Part shown: positions 26,401 to 34,704 of the stretch, piece after piece
Position numbering within the stretch: position 1 is the stretch's first letter
Layout: every line of letters begins with the position of its first letter
DNA from: SURF-32 sp964648365
GTDB lineage: Bacteria > Planctomycetota > Phycisphaerae > UBA1845
Reading direction: 5' to 3'
DNA length: 39,614 nucleotides
Assembly: GCA_964648365.1 (NCBI GenBank)
Contig: CAZYLK010000038.1
Location: 1 to 39,614 of the forward strand
Program-made: the position numbers and the translations under genes
The notes under the pieces: model-generated
The model's database searches: none
What the model saw: only the letters and a program-made list of their open reading frames with translations
Told to the model about the DNA's origin: nothing

Positions 26401-27855
26401 GATCGCCCCGTCTCCGGCATCCAGCCACACTTCGCCCGGCGGCGTATCCGGAACCTGGACGAACGCCTCGCCCTCAAGCCGATACAGCGCCGCGCCGCCG
26501 ACCCAGACGTCTCCGTTCCGGGTAACGTGCGGCCGCCCCAGTCGCCCCGCCGGCAATCCGTGACGTCCGTCGTAAGCTGTGAACGAACGCTCATGGATCC
26601 GAAGGAGGCGCTGGTCGTCGCACACCCACACGCCGCCATGCGCGTCCGTCGCGAGGCCGCGGACAAACGTCGTGACCGTTTCCGGATGAAAGGGCTCCAG
26701 CCTGGCGTCCACCCAGCGCCACAGACCTCGCACGTCGGCAAACGCAAGGATGACGTGGCCGTTCACGTCGTCGACGAAATCGTACGCCGGCCGTTCGACG
26801 CCGCCGGATCGGCAGGTGACCTGCTGCATGCGCCGCGCCCGGATGCGGAAGAGGCCGTTACCATCCGTGCCGACCCAGATGTTGCCCTCGCGATCTTCGG
26901 TCATCGACCGGATGTGCAGTCGCTGGCGCTCTGCCGGCGACAGCGCCAACCGCGTTTCAATCGCGTGGCGCTCAGGCTCCAGGCGGCCGACCCATTCTGA
27001 TCCGCCCAGCCACAGCGAGCCGTCCGTGGCGGCGAGAAGCGTGACCACCCAACCCGGTTCTGCGCCAGAGTCGTGCGGTTCGAGCCGGCCTTCTGCGACG
27101 CGCATCAGTCCCTGCGTCGCGCCGATCCAGAGGTTGCCGTGCGCATCCTCGACCAGTGTCCGAAGTCCCGGGTCGCCCGCCTCTGCCAGTGCGAACGGCG
27201 CGAAGCTCCCATCCCGATAGCGCATGACGCCCTTCGTGCCCGCGATAAGCAGGCCGCCGTCGCGCTCGGCGTGAATCGCGCGCAGCCGACCGACGGCGGG
27301 ATCCTCCGTCACCGGGATCTGCTGCACCGATCCATCCGCATCGGCCCGGTAAAGCCCGTCCTGCGCCGCCAGGATCCAGGCGCCGTCGGCATCGGTCACG
27401 ATGTCCATGATCGAGACGCCGGGCCGTCGCACCATCCCCGGGACAGCCGAGAACGCCCCCTCGCCGTAGCGCTGCACGACGCCGTCCTCGGTCCCGATCC
27501 ACAGGCCGCCGCGATCATCCGCGCTCAACGCGGTAATGCGGTTGCTGCCCAGATCAGGAGCGTTGACAAAATCGAAGGTCTTGAATCGGACGCCGTCGAA
27601 GCGGACGAGTCCGGAAAAGGTGCCCAGCCAGAGATACCCGTCGCGCGTCTGTGCAATGGACGTGATGGAGTTCTGCGGCAGGCCGTCGTTGGTCGTCCAC
27701 CCGTGGACTTCGTAGCCGGGAAGGATTGAGGATTCGAGCGACGGCGGCGCCGGCGCCGGCTGCTCCGGTGCCTGTCCGTCGGCGCGGACGACGGCGAAAA
27801 CCGCGCTCACCACGGTCGCGGCCACCATCCACAGGCTGGAATGCGTACGGGCCAT
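23467..27855 (-). CDS. Hybrid sensor histidine kinase with extracellular beta-propeller sensor
   Basis: This encodes 1462 aa. The ATG at 27855 gives a signal/anchor sequence (residues 1-27); GGAGG upstream is close. Domains in order: two-component beta-propeller repeats (about 45-650, many LWIGT/IWVGT-type blades), Y_Y_Y domain (about 665-730, YKLEGYDRDWIDAG), one transmembrane helix (about 748-770), a coiled segment, a PAS domain (about 800-930), a second PAS/PAC domain (about 945-1075), a phosphoacceptor helix with H1098 (HDVRN), an HATPase with NLALNARDAMPDGG, DTGVGMP and GTGLGLAMVHG, and a C-terminal receiver with D1388 as phosphoacceptor (VDMDLP). The propeller should lie outside the membrane and sense polymers or a ligand, as in polysaccharide-sensing hybrid regulators, but the output here is a receiver rather than an AraC domain. 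The partner regulator is not identifiable. It is divergent from an HDOD-GGDEF gene. Confidence 0.92.
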   Translation of the reverse strand: MARTHSSLWMVAATVVSAVFAVVRADGQAPEQPAPAPPSLESSILPGYEVHGWTTNDGLPQNSITSIAQTRDGYLWLGTFSGLVRFDGVRFKTFDFVNAPDLGSNRITALSADDRGGLWIGTEDGVVQRYGEGAFSAVPGMVRRPGVSIMDIVTDADGAWILAAQDGLYRADADGSVQQIPVTEDPAVGRLRAIHAERDGGLLIAGTKGVMRYRDGSFAPFALAEAGDPGLRTLVEDAHGNLWIGATQGLMRVAEGRLEPHDSGAEPGWVVTLLAATDGSLWLGGSEWVGRLEPERHAIETRLALSPAERQRLHIRSMTEDREGNIWVGTDGNGLFRIRARRMQQVTCRSGGVERPAYDFVDDVNGHVILAFADVRGLWRWVDARLEPFHPETVTTFVRGLATDAHGGVWVCDDQRLLRIHERSFTAYDGRHGLPAGRLGRPHVTRNGDVWVGGAALYRLEGEAFVQVPDTPPGEVWLDAGDGAIWFVTADRRGVGRIDDDGVRLFGPADGLGSAEVRSMAEDDAGVIWVGTYGGGLVRVKDDRCVPLTQANGLCENVVSSVLSDGAGRLWMNGNQGVCAAQLEELNAVADGRLARLTAILLPANEGYGSGGHRASDGRLWFGTVAGFEIVDPTRLVRNMTPPSVAIESVETDGTSAEPRGPLRIHPGQRDMRIRYTGLSFVAPSLVRFRYKLEGYDRDWIDAGTRREAEYTNLPPGAYRFRVTACNNDQVWNDVGASFDVEFLSYAYETTWFWIGCAVVTATCGYAGYRARTRSILRRNAELESQIAERQRVESALRASESQYRDFIATNLAGVWRFELSRPMPIDLPFEAQTEWAEREMTIAECNDVFARMYGFDGAADLIGRSPRVLWGDGATTALRVLRQLIESGYQFDAVVTREVLRSGTPRHFLNLARSVIVDGRLVRVWGTQVDVTEQMLAQSRLRESESRHRALVENIPGTVFRCESVSPRRVRYVGESIEALCGGSGQATSGERTRSHYTLVHPDDRAAVEAAIEQALAAAEPYQIEYRIETADGRVRWVREHGRPIAGNDDKDCFIDGVLFDITEARRVEEERLKLVDQLRQVQKLEAVGTLAAGIAHDVRNVLTAVLGSVDVAETCRGDEGKLLGALDDVRSAATECGRVVDSLVTFTRRESSQMAALDLAAVVRRAIPLMRPTLPDSIKVTTDVRAEQAFVWGNASHLHQVLLNLALNARDAMPDGGTLRVSLDLPPTGGANGSDIDAEGLVRLIIEDTGVGMPRDVRERAFEPFFTTKTRERGTGLGLAMVHGIIQEHRGDITIDSHVGRGTRFTITLPRCRPPSGGAEPARDPRKPPVSRGLTVLLIEDHAQVRAVLVHTLVADGFHVLPAEDGEEGLLAFEQNAGTIDLVIVDMDLPKISGPAVVQRILQSHPNLPIIAITGSDERLPELPVLTRGAVLRKPFSLSLLTSTAAQLLVNDHGRSAVST

Positions 27856-27958
27856 CGACCTCCGCCAACGCACTTCAGCGCCAGCCACCCACCCGCCTCG
27901 CTGTGACGCCCTCTCGCCCCCACGACGCGTGACGACCGTCACACTCACGAGTGGTCGC

Positions 27959-27987
27959 ATTATAAGACTTGGACCCTTGCGCCACCA
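27959..27987 (-). promoter_or_regulatory. Candidate promoter of the hybrid kinase gene
   Basis: On the minus strand a perfect TATAAT (27959-27964) is preceded by a weak TGGTGG (27982-27987) at 17-bp spacing. A start near 27952 gives a leader of about 100 nt. The rest of the 27856-28250 gap has no supported gene. Confidence 0.4.
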
Positions 27988-28250
27988 GATCGCAAACATC
28001 CGCGCCATCCGCGTCCAACCCGGCCGCGAACATCGCGATGCCCGCGGGTCGCTGTCGCGGCAGCCGATAAGCCGCGCCAGCCAGCGACCGATCATCCCGG
28101 ACGACTGCGAATGCGCGGTGCTGCCTTTCCGCCACGGTCAAGGCGGGTTTCGCGTTCGACGATGAAAACCGCGTTGGGAGCCTGTCAGACCGCGACAGGC
28201 TGCTCGCGGGATCACGAGACTCGATCGTCGCCCTCAGGGCGGGAGCATGC

Positions 28251-29828
28251 ATGGCGGTGGCGAACGCAACCCTGACGAGTCGCGGCGATCGGCCGGTCGC
28301 GCCCGATGACCTGCGAGCCAGGCTGGATGCGCTTCACTACCTGCCGTCATCCACCTCGGTGATGGTCAAACTGATCGCGCTCGGCCATGATCCGGACGCC
28401 GACTCCACCGACTATGCCGCCATCATCGAAACCGATCCGGGCCTGGCGTCGCGTCTGCTGCGGCTGGCGAACTCGCCCTGGTGCGCCGTGCGACGCAAGG
28501 TGACGACCGTCAAGGCGGCGGTGTCGCTGCTCGGGCAGACGTCTGTGCGCACCCTGTCGATGAGCTACTGTCTCTCCGGGCTGCATCACGAGCTGAGACT
28601 GCCGCCCGATGTCGAGAATACGCTGTGGGAGTCGGCGCTGCTGAAGGCGGTCTGCGCCCGCCGCGTCGCCGAGCGCGCGGGCGACGCGGAGATCGCTGAC
28701 GAGGCGTTCTTGTGCGGCCTGTTCCAGGACATCGCGGTGCCGGTCATGTGCGCCGTGCGTGCGAACGATGCGCTGCGGCTGCTGGAGGACGCGGAGCTGC
28801 CGCTCGATACGCGGTTGGAGCGCGAAGCGGCCCTCTTCGGGATGGACCACTGCGAGGCGGGACGGCTCATCTCCGAGCGGCTCGAACTGCCGGAGCCGTT
28901 CGTCGACGCCGTCGCGTTTCACCACGCGCACGAAGACCTCCTTCGATATCTTCCTGACCGGACGCTGGCGACGGCGACCGCGGTGGCCTCGCTGCTGCCG
29001 CACGTAACCGGCGTCTGGCCGACGCGCGACGTGGACGCCATCTGCGCGTTCCTGTCCGCCAACGAGAAAGCGACGCCCTACGCATCCGCCTCGGAACTGC
29101 TCACCGACATCTGGGATGCTTTCCGCGAGACGCACCGGATGCTCTGCGACGGCCGCGAGCCGGCACTGGACGTCGCGACGCTGACGGCCCGCGTCGGCCG
29201 GCGGATCGCGGAGAACACCGAGGCGCTGGTGCGCGGGCTGATGCAACTGACCCAGCGGGCGGACTCGATGGAAGTCGAACTGGCCCAGGTTCGATACGAT
29301 CGCCAGCGACTGGAAGAACTCGTCGTCCACGACCCGCTCACGGGCGTGTTCAATCGCAAGGGCCTGTTCGAAGCGGCGGAGGCGCGACTGGCGCAGGCCC
29401 GGCGCTACGGCGTGGGTTTCGCAGTCGGATACACCGACGTCGACCGCTTCAAGCAGATCAACGACGCCTACGGCCACGCCTTCGGCGACGTGGTGTTGAC
29501 GCGCGTCGCATCCATCCTGGAATCGGCCGTGCGCAAGCAGGACGTCGTCGGCCGCGTCGGGGGCGATGAATTCGTCACGCTGCTCTACGACTGCACGCGC
29601 GAGGAGGCGCGGCAGATCATGTCGCGCGTGCTCACCCGCGTCAGCGCCGAGCCCGTCCGCCACGAGGGCGCCGCCGCCCCGGTGACGGTCAGCATCGGCC
29701 TGGTCTGGGTCGATCCCTACCACGCGACGCCGCCCTTCGGCGCCCTCGTCAGCCGCGCCGATCGCGCCATGTACGACGCCAAGCACGACGGCCGCAACAA
29801 GTACAGCGAGTGCGACTGGCAGATGTGA
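28251..29828 (+). CDS. HDOD and GGDEF domain protein (putative diguanylate cyclase)
   Basis: This encodes 525 aa. The ATG follows GGGAG by 6 nt. Residues about 20-220 form an HDOD domain (LPSSTSVMVKLIALGHDP, ETDPGLASRLLRLANSPW, SVRTLSMSYCLSGL), a signalling output/sensor fold without a metal centre. After a helical linker (about 300-355) comes a GGDEF domain (about 365-510) with HDPLTGVFNRKGLFE, TDVDRFKQINDAYGH and an intact GGDEF motif near residue 438. A five-residue spacing to an RxxD (RKQD) indicates an inhibitory c-di-GMP I-site. It should make cyclic di-GMP from GTP in the cytoplasm. Its gene is divergent from the hybrid kinase, which suggests but does not prove a common pathway. Confidence 0.92.
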   Translation: MAVANATLTSRGDRPVAPDDLRARLDALHYLPSSTSVMVKLIALGHDPDADSTDYAAIIETDPGLASRLLRLANSPWCAVRRKVTTVKAAVSLLGQTSVRTLSMSYCLSGLHHELRLPPDVENTLWESALLKAVCARRVAERAGDAEIADEAFLCGLFQDIAVPVMCAVRANDALRLLEDAELPLDTRLEREAALFGMDHCEAGRLISERLELPEPFVDAVAFHHAHEDLLRYLPDRTLATATAVASLLPHVTGVWPTRDVDAICAFLSANEKATPYASASELLTDIWDAFRETHRMLCDGREPALDVATLTARVGRRIAENTEALVRGLMQLTQRADSMEVELAQVRYDRQRLEELVVHDPLTGVFNRKGLFEAAEARLAQARRYGVGFAVGYTDVDRFKQINDAYGHAFGDVVLTRVASILESAVRKQDVVGRVGGDEFVTLLYDCTREEARQIMSRVLTRVSAEPVRHEGAAAPVTVSIGLVWVDPYHATPPFGALVSRADRAMYDAKHDGRNKYSECDWQM

Positions 29829-29884
29829 GTGCACAGGACCATATCTTCGTGCGATTCGTAGCCGCTCCACATCCGGCGGAATCG

Positions 29885-29906
29885 CGCAGGCTGAAGCCTG
29901 CGGCTC
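29885..29906. repeat. Palindrome of the GCGGGCTGAAGCCCGC family
   Basis: CGCAGGCT-GA-AGCCTGCG (29885-29902) followed by GCTC. Compensatory A/T changes keep the stem relative to the CGGGCT/AGCCCG copies at 31868-31892 and 32009-32030, which argues for conservation of the hairpin. Confidence 0.65.
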
Positions 29907-29975
29907 GGCGCTGGCGCCTGACCGCGCAGCGTGAATCAGATCGGGACGCGAGCACGCCCGCCGGCGCTGTCTTTC

Positions 29976-31853
29976 TCACTCACTCGCCAGCGTTATCGTC
30001 CTGGCGATCTGCCCACCCTTCTGCGACCAATACGTCACCTCCACGTCGCCATCGCCCGCGATGATCCAGCGGCACAGCACGCCCTCGCGGCTGCCGAGGC
30101 CGCGGTCGAGCCAGATGCGTTCGGGCTTCCTTTTAGTCAGGTCCATCGTGGTGTCGTACCACTCGCGGACCGTGCCCGAGGCGAGCACTTTCGGCCGGTC
30201 GCCCGGCGCGCCGACAGCGTCGGCGTGTCCAGGTTCGCCGCCTTTACCCGCGCCCGCTTCACCGCCACCGTCCTGACCGATTTCACCGCCATCGTCCTGA
30301 CCCGCTCCGCCGCCAACAATCCCCCCCGCCGCCGTCAGCGTCACGTGATCGCGCGCGCCGATCTGTTTCTGCGCCGCGATGCCGCTGATCGTGGGGATGG
30401 CGGCCTCGTTGCGCAGCTCGACGGTCAGCGACCAGACGGACGGTGAGATCTCCTTGACCCACGTCCGCCCGAATGCCGGCCGGGGCATCTGGTCGGCGTG
30501 GTACATGGTGAAGGCGAAGTTGCGGTGGCACAGCTCCTCCAGCATGAAGACCGGCGGCACGCGGGAGGCGTACTTGGTCGAACCGCCGATCAGGACCGGG
30601 CCGTAGGTGGGGTGGTCGAACGGTTTGTAGTCGACAAAGGTCTCGCCGAACTGCAGCAGGTCGCGGAACTTCATCGACTGCTCGTCGCGGTTCCAATCGC
30701 CTTCCTTGCCGTAGTAGAACTGGTCATCGTTCCAGAGTTCGTTGGTGAAACTGAAGATGCCCAGCCCTTCCGAGGTCCAGTTCACGAAGCCGCCGTGAAC
30801 GGTGTAGAGATCCTTGTAGATGATCATGTAACGATAATACGGCAGGATGCGCTCGCCGGTGCGGCCGATCTCGTCGTAGACGTTTGTGTCAGACCGCGGG
30901 TAAACGCCTTCGCGGTAGTTGGCCCCCGGCCCGCGCAGGATCATGCCGCCCGAGTTGTGATAGGACTGCACGGCCGCGACGTTGGGGTGATCGAGCAGAA
31001 ACGCGCCGATGCAGGCGGTTTCCGGCTGGGAAAACGGATACTCGCCCGCGCCGCCCTGGATGTACTCCGGCTGCCAGTCGCTGGGCCAGTTGCGGTTCAT
31101 GTCGTAGCCGCCCGGTCCGTCCTCGTTGATGCGGCCGTCGCCGTCGTTGTCGATGCCTTCCATGCCGGCAAAATCCCACTCGCCCTTCTCGTCCGGCCCG
31201 ACGCGTTCGAAGATGCGCGGATCCTTCTGCGACCGACGAAAGCGCCCATTCGGGTCTGGCCGCCACATCACGGTCACGTAGCCGTCGCCGTCGAGGTCGT
31301 CGTAGCCGTCTTCATCATAGAGTCCGTCGTAGTCGTTGTCGCGCGGCTCCTTGCCGGATCGCGACGAGCTTGAGGTGTTCAGATCGTCGAACCAGTGGGC
31401 GCGGCCGTCGGGGTTGACCGACGGGATGACGTAGAAGGCCCGTTCGTCCACGGCCTTGGTCAGCTTCTCGACGACGCCGTAGCTCTTCATCAGGTACCAG
31501 ATGGTGTACAGGCAGACTTCGGTGCCCTGCACTTCGTTGCCGTGGACGTTGGCGTCGATGTAAATGGCCGGCTTGTCGCGGTGTGAGCCGGTGTCCGGGT
31601 TGTTGATGGTCACCAGCCACATGTCCCGGCCTTCGGTGCTCTTGCCGAGGGATTCGAGCGTGAGAAACTTCGGGTAGGCGGCTACAAGTTCTTCGAGTGC
31701 ATCGACCATCTCGGGGAAGTTGTAGAACTGGTTGAACTTCAGATCGACCTTGCCTGGGTTGTTGGGCTGGCCGAAGGCGGTTGGGGCGAGCAGGCCCGTC
31801 AAGAGTGTCGCGATGCCTGCAATTCTCCGCGTCGTTCGCGTCCGCCGCGGTAT
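29976..31853 (-). CDS. M14-family zinc carboxypeptidase, apparently active
   Basis: M14 peptidases remove C-terminal residues with one zinc ion. Using an assumed non-standard ATA start at 31853 gives 625 aa with a good signal peptide (basic RTRTTRR, hydrophobic core, AFGQ). No ATG, GTG or TTG occurs where a signal peptide would need one, so the start is uncertain. The zinc ligands are HGNE (H104, E107) and H299 in QSYHNSGG; the catalytic Glu is E372 in FTNEL. NPDGRAHW and MNRNWPSDW hold further substrate-site elements. Between them lie Asp-rich stretches (DNDYDGLYDEDG, DNDGDGRINEDG) resembling calcium-binding thrombospondin-3/dockerin loops. A Gly/Asp/Glu-rich linker (about residues 535-570) precedes the C-terminal beta domain. 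It is secreted or periplasmic, and its paralogue lies directly upstream. Confidence 0.85.
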   Translation of the reverse strand: MPRRTRTTRRIAGIATLLTGLLAPTAFGQPNNPGKVDLKFNQFYNFPEMVDALEELVAAYPKFLTLESLGKSTEGRDMWLVTINNPDTGSHRDKPAIYIDANVHGNEVQGTEVCLYTIWYLMKSYGVVEKLTKAVDERAFYVIPSVNPDGRAHWFDDLNTSSSSRSGKEPRDNDYDGLYDEDGYDDLDGDGYVTVMWRPDPNGRFRRSQKDPRIFERVGPDEKGEWDFAGMEGIDNDGDGRINEDGPGGYDMNRNWPSDWQPEYIQGGAGEYPFSQPETACIGAFLLDHPNVAAVQSYHNSGGMILRGPGANYREGVYPRSDTNVYDEIGRTGERILPYYRYMIIYKDLYTVHGGFVNWTSEGLGIFSFTNELWNDDQFYYGKEGDWNRDEQSMKFRDLLQFGETFVDYKPFDHPTYGPVLIGGSTKYASRVPPVFMLEELCHRNFAFTMYHADQMPRPAFGRTWVKEISPSVWSLTVELRNEAAIPTISGIAAQKQIGARDHVTLTAAGGIVGGGAGQDDGGEIGQDGGGEAGAGKGGEPGHADAVGAPGDRPKVLASGTVREWYDTTMDLTKRKPERIWLDRGLGSREGVLCRWIIAGDGDVEVTYWSQKGGQIARTITLASE

Positions 31854-31867
31854 TGTGGCTCTGAAGC

Positions 31868-32137
31868 GAGCCGCGGGCTTCAGCCCGCGCGGTGCTTCGA
31901 TCGGTAGGGACGCTCCGAGTCGTGCGACACCATGGCGTGGGGCGACTGATCCCGAAATCGGGGGAGACGATTGCGAGGCTTGAAGCCCGGTTACAAACGC
32001 GGACTCCGCGCGGGCTGAAGCCCGCGGCTCGCTGGCGAGGTGGCGGATTGCGCCGGGCGCACCGGCTGGAAGCCGAAGCTCTGCCGGGCCGGGCTGGCGC
32101 CACGCTGCAAAGCCACCGGTTGAAAACCGGTGCCACA
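31868..32137. repeat. Cluster of three families of dispersed palindromes between the M14 genes
   Basis: At 31872-31889 and 32009-32026 are CGCGGGCT-N2-AGCCCGCG palindromes, in opposite orientations as judged by the flanking GGCTC. At about 32113-32137 is a CCACCGGTT-GAA-AACCGGTG copy followed by CCACAC. Degenerate pieces (CACCGGCTGGAAGCCG near 32060, TGAAGCCCGG near 31981) lie between. These occupy almost all of the space between the two carboxypeptidase genes. Confidence 0.8.
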
Positions 32138-32181
32138 CCGGAGTAGAGCCGACGCGTCCATGACACCTTTCGAATTGCAGT

Positions 32182-34296
32182 TCACTGACCATTCGCGTTG
32201 CCCTCCGAAGGAGCCGCGGTTGTGGATGGAAGCGTGATCGACTGCGTCGTCTCGCCATACTTCTCCGCCACCGCCTTGATGGTGACCGTCTCGCCCGCCT
32301 GCCCGGTGATGACCCAGCGGAGCATCTGCCGTCCGCCGCTGCCGGGGATCGACCAGGCGCGTTCCATCGGATCGCCGCCGAGCACGCGCTCGCGGGGCAC
32401 GTCGATGGTGATGACGTAAGGCCGGACGCGCCGATTGTCGCGGGCGATGGCGAGCGCGGTCGGAAAGTAGCCGTCGTTGATCAGCGCCGTTTCGATCTCA
32501 AAGACGCCCGCCGACAGGGCCGCGACTTTCGCCGGCTGCCAGGACACGCTGGGAAAGCGCCCGGCCAGGTCGAGGACGAATTCGAGTTGCTTGTCTGCGA
32601 TGGCGTCGAGTTCCTCCGCCGGCGGGGTCGTCTGGAAGTAAGGTACGAAGCCGCCGATCTCGACCGGACCAAGCTGCGGATGTTCGAACGGCGCCCAGTC
32701 GACAAAGCCCCTCCCATCCAGCCCGTCGCTGACCTTCAGCCACTCGGCCGCTTCCTTGTCGGCGGGTTCGGCGTCTACTTCCTTTTTCTTGTTCTTCCCG
32801 TCCGCGGCGGCTGTCTTGTCGTCGCTCGCGTCGCCCGAGTCGCGATCGGGCTGTTTAACCTCCGTCTCGGCCGGCGGCTTGTCAGCATCGCCCTTGGCCG
32901 TGGCTGCGTCGGGCGTCTCCGAAGAGACGGACGCTTCCGCAGGCGTCGCTTCAGATGCCGGTTCGCCGCTCTGCGGCGCGTTGTCGTTTTCGCCCCCTCC
33001 CGCGGCGGCGGCGGGCGGCGGCGTAGCTGCGACCGCATCGCCTGGTTCGCCCGGTGGATCGGCGCCCTGCCCCGGCAACTCTGACGCACCCGGCTCGGCG
33101 TCGGCGTCCTCGGCCGACCCGTTCTCTTCGTCCGCCTTCTTCGGCTCCGGCCGCAGCCACACGCGACACGCAAAAGATGGGATTCCGTACTGAGCGTAGG
33201 CCCATGCGAAGACGGCGCCCTCGGCCGGCTCCCTCGGCGCCTCCTTGGCTTCCGTGATCTCGCGATAGCGCTCCGAGACGGCCTTGTAGACGTCCACGTC
33301 ATCCTTGTGCAGGCCGGTTGGCGCGCGTCCGGTGACATCGTTCTTGCCGCCTTCGGGCGGTTTGATCACGTTGTCGTGCCGCCCATAGAAGACGGCCATG
33401 CAAATCCGCGGGTGCTGGAGGAAAAAGTCGATCAGCGCTTTCGACTCCGGTTCGGAAATCTGGTGCGGCCCGCTGCCGGCGCTGTGCTCTTCGTAGCCGT
33501 GGGTAAAGTTGCGGTTCAGGTCGACGCCGCCCGGCCCATCTTCGTTGTACTCCTCGTCGCCGTCGTCATCGAGTCCTTCGGGATAGAGCTTGTAGATCGG
33601 CCGCTGACCCTTCGTCCGTTCGGGCTCGCGCAAGAGGCGCGGCTCGCCCGGGTCGGGCAGATGGGTCGGCTCGGAGTCGATGACGCGCATCAGCGTGATG
33701 ACGCCGTCGCCGTTGACGTCATCGGGACCGTCCTCGTCGGTCAGGCCGTCCCGATCGTCGTCCACCGGCCGCGGCGCCATGCGCTGCTCGAGCTTCGGCG
33801 ATCCAAAAAACGCTTCGACCGCGTCCGGGTTGGCGCGCGGGATGATATAGACGGCATGAGTGGCCAGCAGTTCATGCGCTGCGGACCCGGGCTCCGCGGA
33901 CAGCAGTCGCTCCGCAATGCGCAGCGCCGTTTCCGAGCCGGCAGGGTGATCGCCGTCGATGCCGCCAACGATCGCCATCGCCGCTCGGCCTGCGACGTCG
34001 TCGCCCCGCCCCAGGCGCAGCAGCCACAGGCGGCGGCCCTCGCGCGTCCGCCCCAGCGACGAAAGATCGCATGCGTCCGGATGGTCGGCAAGCAACGCCG
34101 CCAGTGCATCCGTCATCGCGTCGTAATTGTGGTATCCGACGTCGTCGCCGGATGCCGCTGGGAAGGGCGCGACTGCCATCAACGCCACGACGGCCAGACA
34201 GGGAAGCAAGGGGCTGCGCCGAGCGCGCGCGGGAGTAGGCGCCGCGCTCAAAGCCGGCGTCAATGACAACGACCTCTGCGGAAGTGGATGGTCCAA
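32182..34296 (-). CDS. M14-family carboxypeptidase paralogue, probably catalytically inactive
   Basis: This encodes 704 aa from a TTG at 34296, preferred because AAGGAAAGGA lies 6 nt upstream; an ATG at 34353 has no good ribosome site. Signal peptide residues about 1-52 (RRSPLLPCLAVVALMAVAPFPAASG). It is homologous along its length to the downstream M14 gene, with matching GFVDWAPFEHPQLGPVEIGGF. The zinc motif that should read HxxE reads D114-G-D-H117, and the catalytic Glu position holds R378 (SFACRVW), so it should not hydrolyse peptides. A putative His remains in YGRHDN. It has Asp-rich calcium-type loops and a 120-residue Pro/Ala/Asp/Glu-rich disordered insert between core and C-terminal domain. 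Probably secreted; it may be a substrate-binding pseudo-enzyme. Confidence 0.8.
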   Translation of the reverse strand: MDHPLPQRSLSLTPALSAAPTPARARRSPLLPCLAVVALMAVAPFPAASGDDVGYHNYDAMTDALAALLADHPDACDLSSLGRTREGRRLWLLRLGRGDDVAGRAAMAIVGGIDGDHPAGSETALRIAERLLSAEPGSAAHELLATHAVYIIPRANPDAVEAFFGSPKLEQRMAPRPVDDDRDGLTDEDGPDDVNGDGVITLMRVIDSEPTHLPDPGEPRLLREPERTKGQRPIYKLYPEGLDDDGDEEYNEDGPGGVDLNRNFTHGYEEHSAGSGPHQISEPESKALIDFFLQHPRICMAVFYGRHDNVIKPPEGGKNDVTGRAPTGLHKDDVDVYKAVSERYREITEAKEAPREPAEGAVFAWAYAQYGIPSFACRVWLRPEPKKADEENGSAEDADAEPGASELPGQGADPPGEPGDAVAATPPPAAAAGGGENDNAPQSGEPASEATPAEASVSSETPDAATAKGDADKPPAETEVKQPDRDSGDASDDKTAAADGKNKKKEVDAEPADKEAAEWLKVSDGLDGRGFVDWAPFEHPQLGPVEIGGFVPYFQTTPPAEELDAIADKQLEFVLDLAGRFPSVSWQPAKVAALSAGVFEIETALINDGYFPTALAIARDNRRVRPYVITIDVPRERVLGGDPMERAWSIPGSGGRQMLRWVITGQAGETVTIKAVAEKYGETTQSITLPSTTAAPSEGNANGQ

Positions 34297-34704
34297 CGCG
34301 CGTCCTTTCCTTGGAAAGTGGGCGACCGGCGGCCCGGATTGCGGCCGCTTCATCCGCCCCACGCGGCACGACGCCTGCTGGAGGGGCTGTGCAGCAGCGG
34401 CACTGCCGCCAGAAAGTAGATGACCGGGCCGGTTACGTCCACCTGCGATGCGACGGAGGGGGCCGAGACGACGGCCGGATTCACTCCCGGCGCCGCGGCA
34501 GCGGGAACCGGAAGCGTTCGACCCTGATCGCTCCGGCAACCGGGATTCTCAATGGCGGGATGGAGCGCCTGGCCGGCGACCGCTACCATGGCCATCCGAC
34601 GGCCGGTCAGCGCAGGCGGCCCGAACGCCCCCCGCGCTGACGCACGGAATTGCACCTCCGCGTGATCACGGACGGCACGCACAAGTTTACGAGGACCGTG
34701 AATC
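34297..34704. other. 408-bp gap with no supported gene
   Basis: Between the divergent M14-like gene and the gene at 34705 I see no credible coding frame, palindrome or convincing promoter. The only clear signal is the ACGAGGA ribosome site just before 34705. Confidence 0.5.

Noticed and set aside
32259..34539. Longer N-terminus for the M14-like gene, starting at 34539 or 34353
   Set aside because: The added residues are Gly/Ser/Arg-rich filler before the signal peptide, and the strong AAGGAAAGGA site supports TTG 34296.
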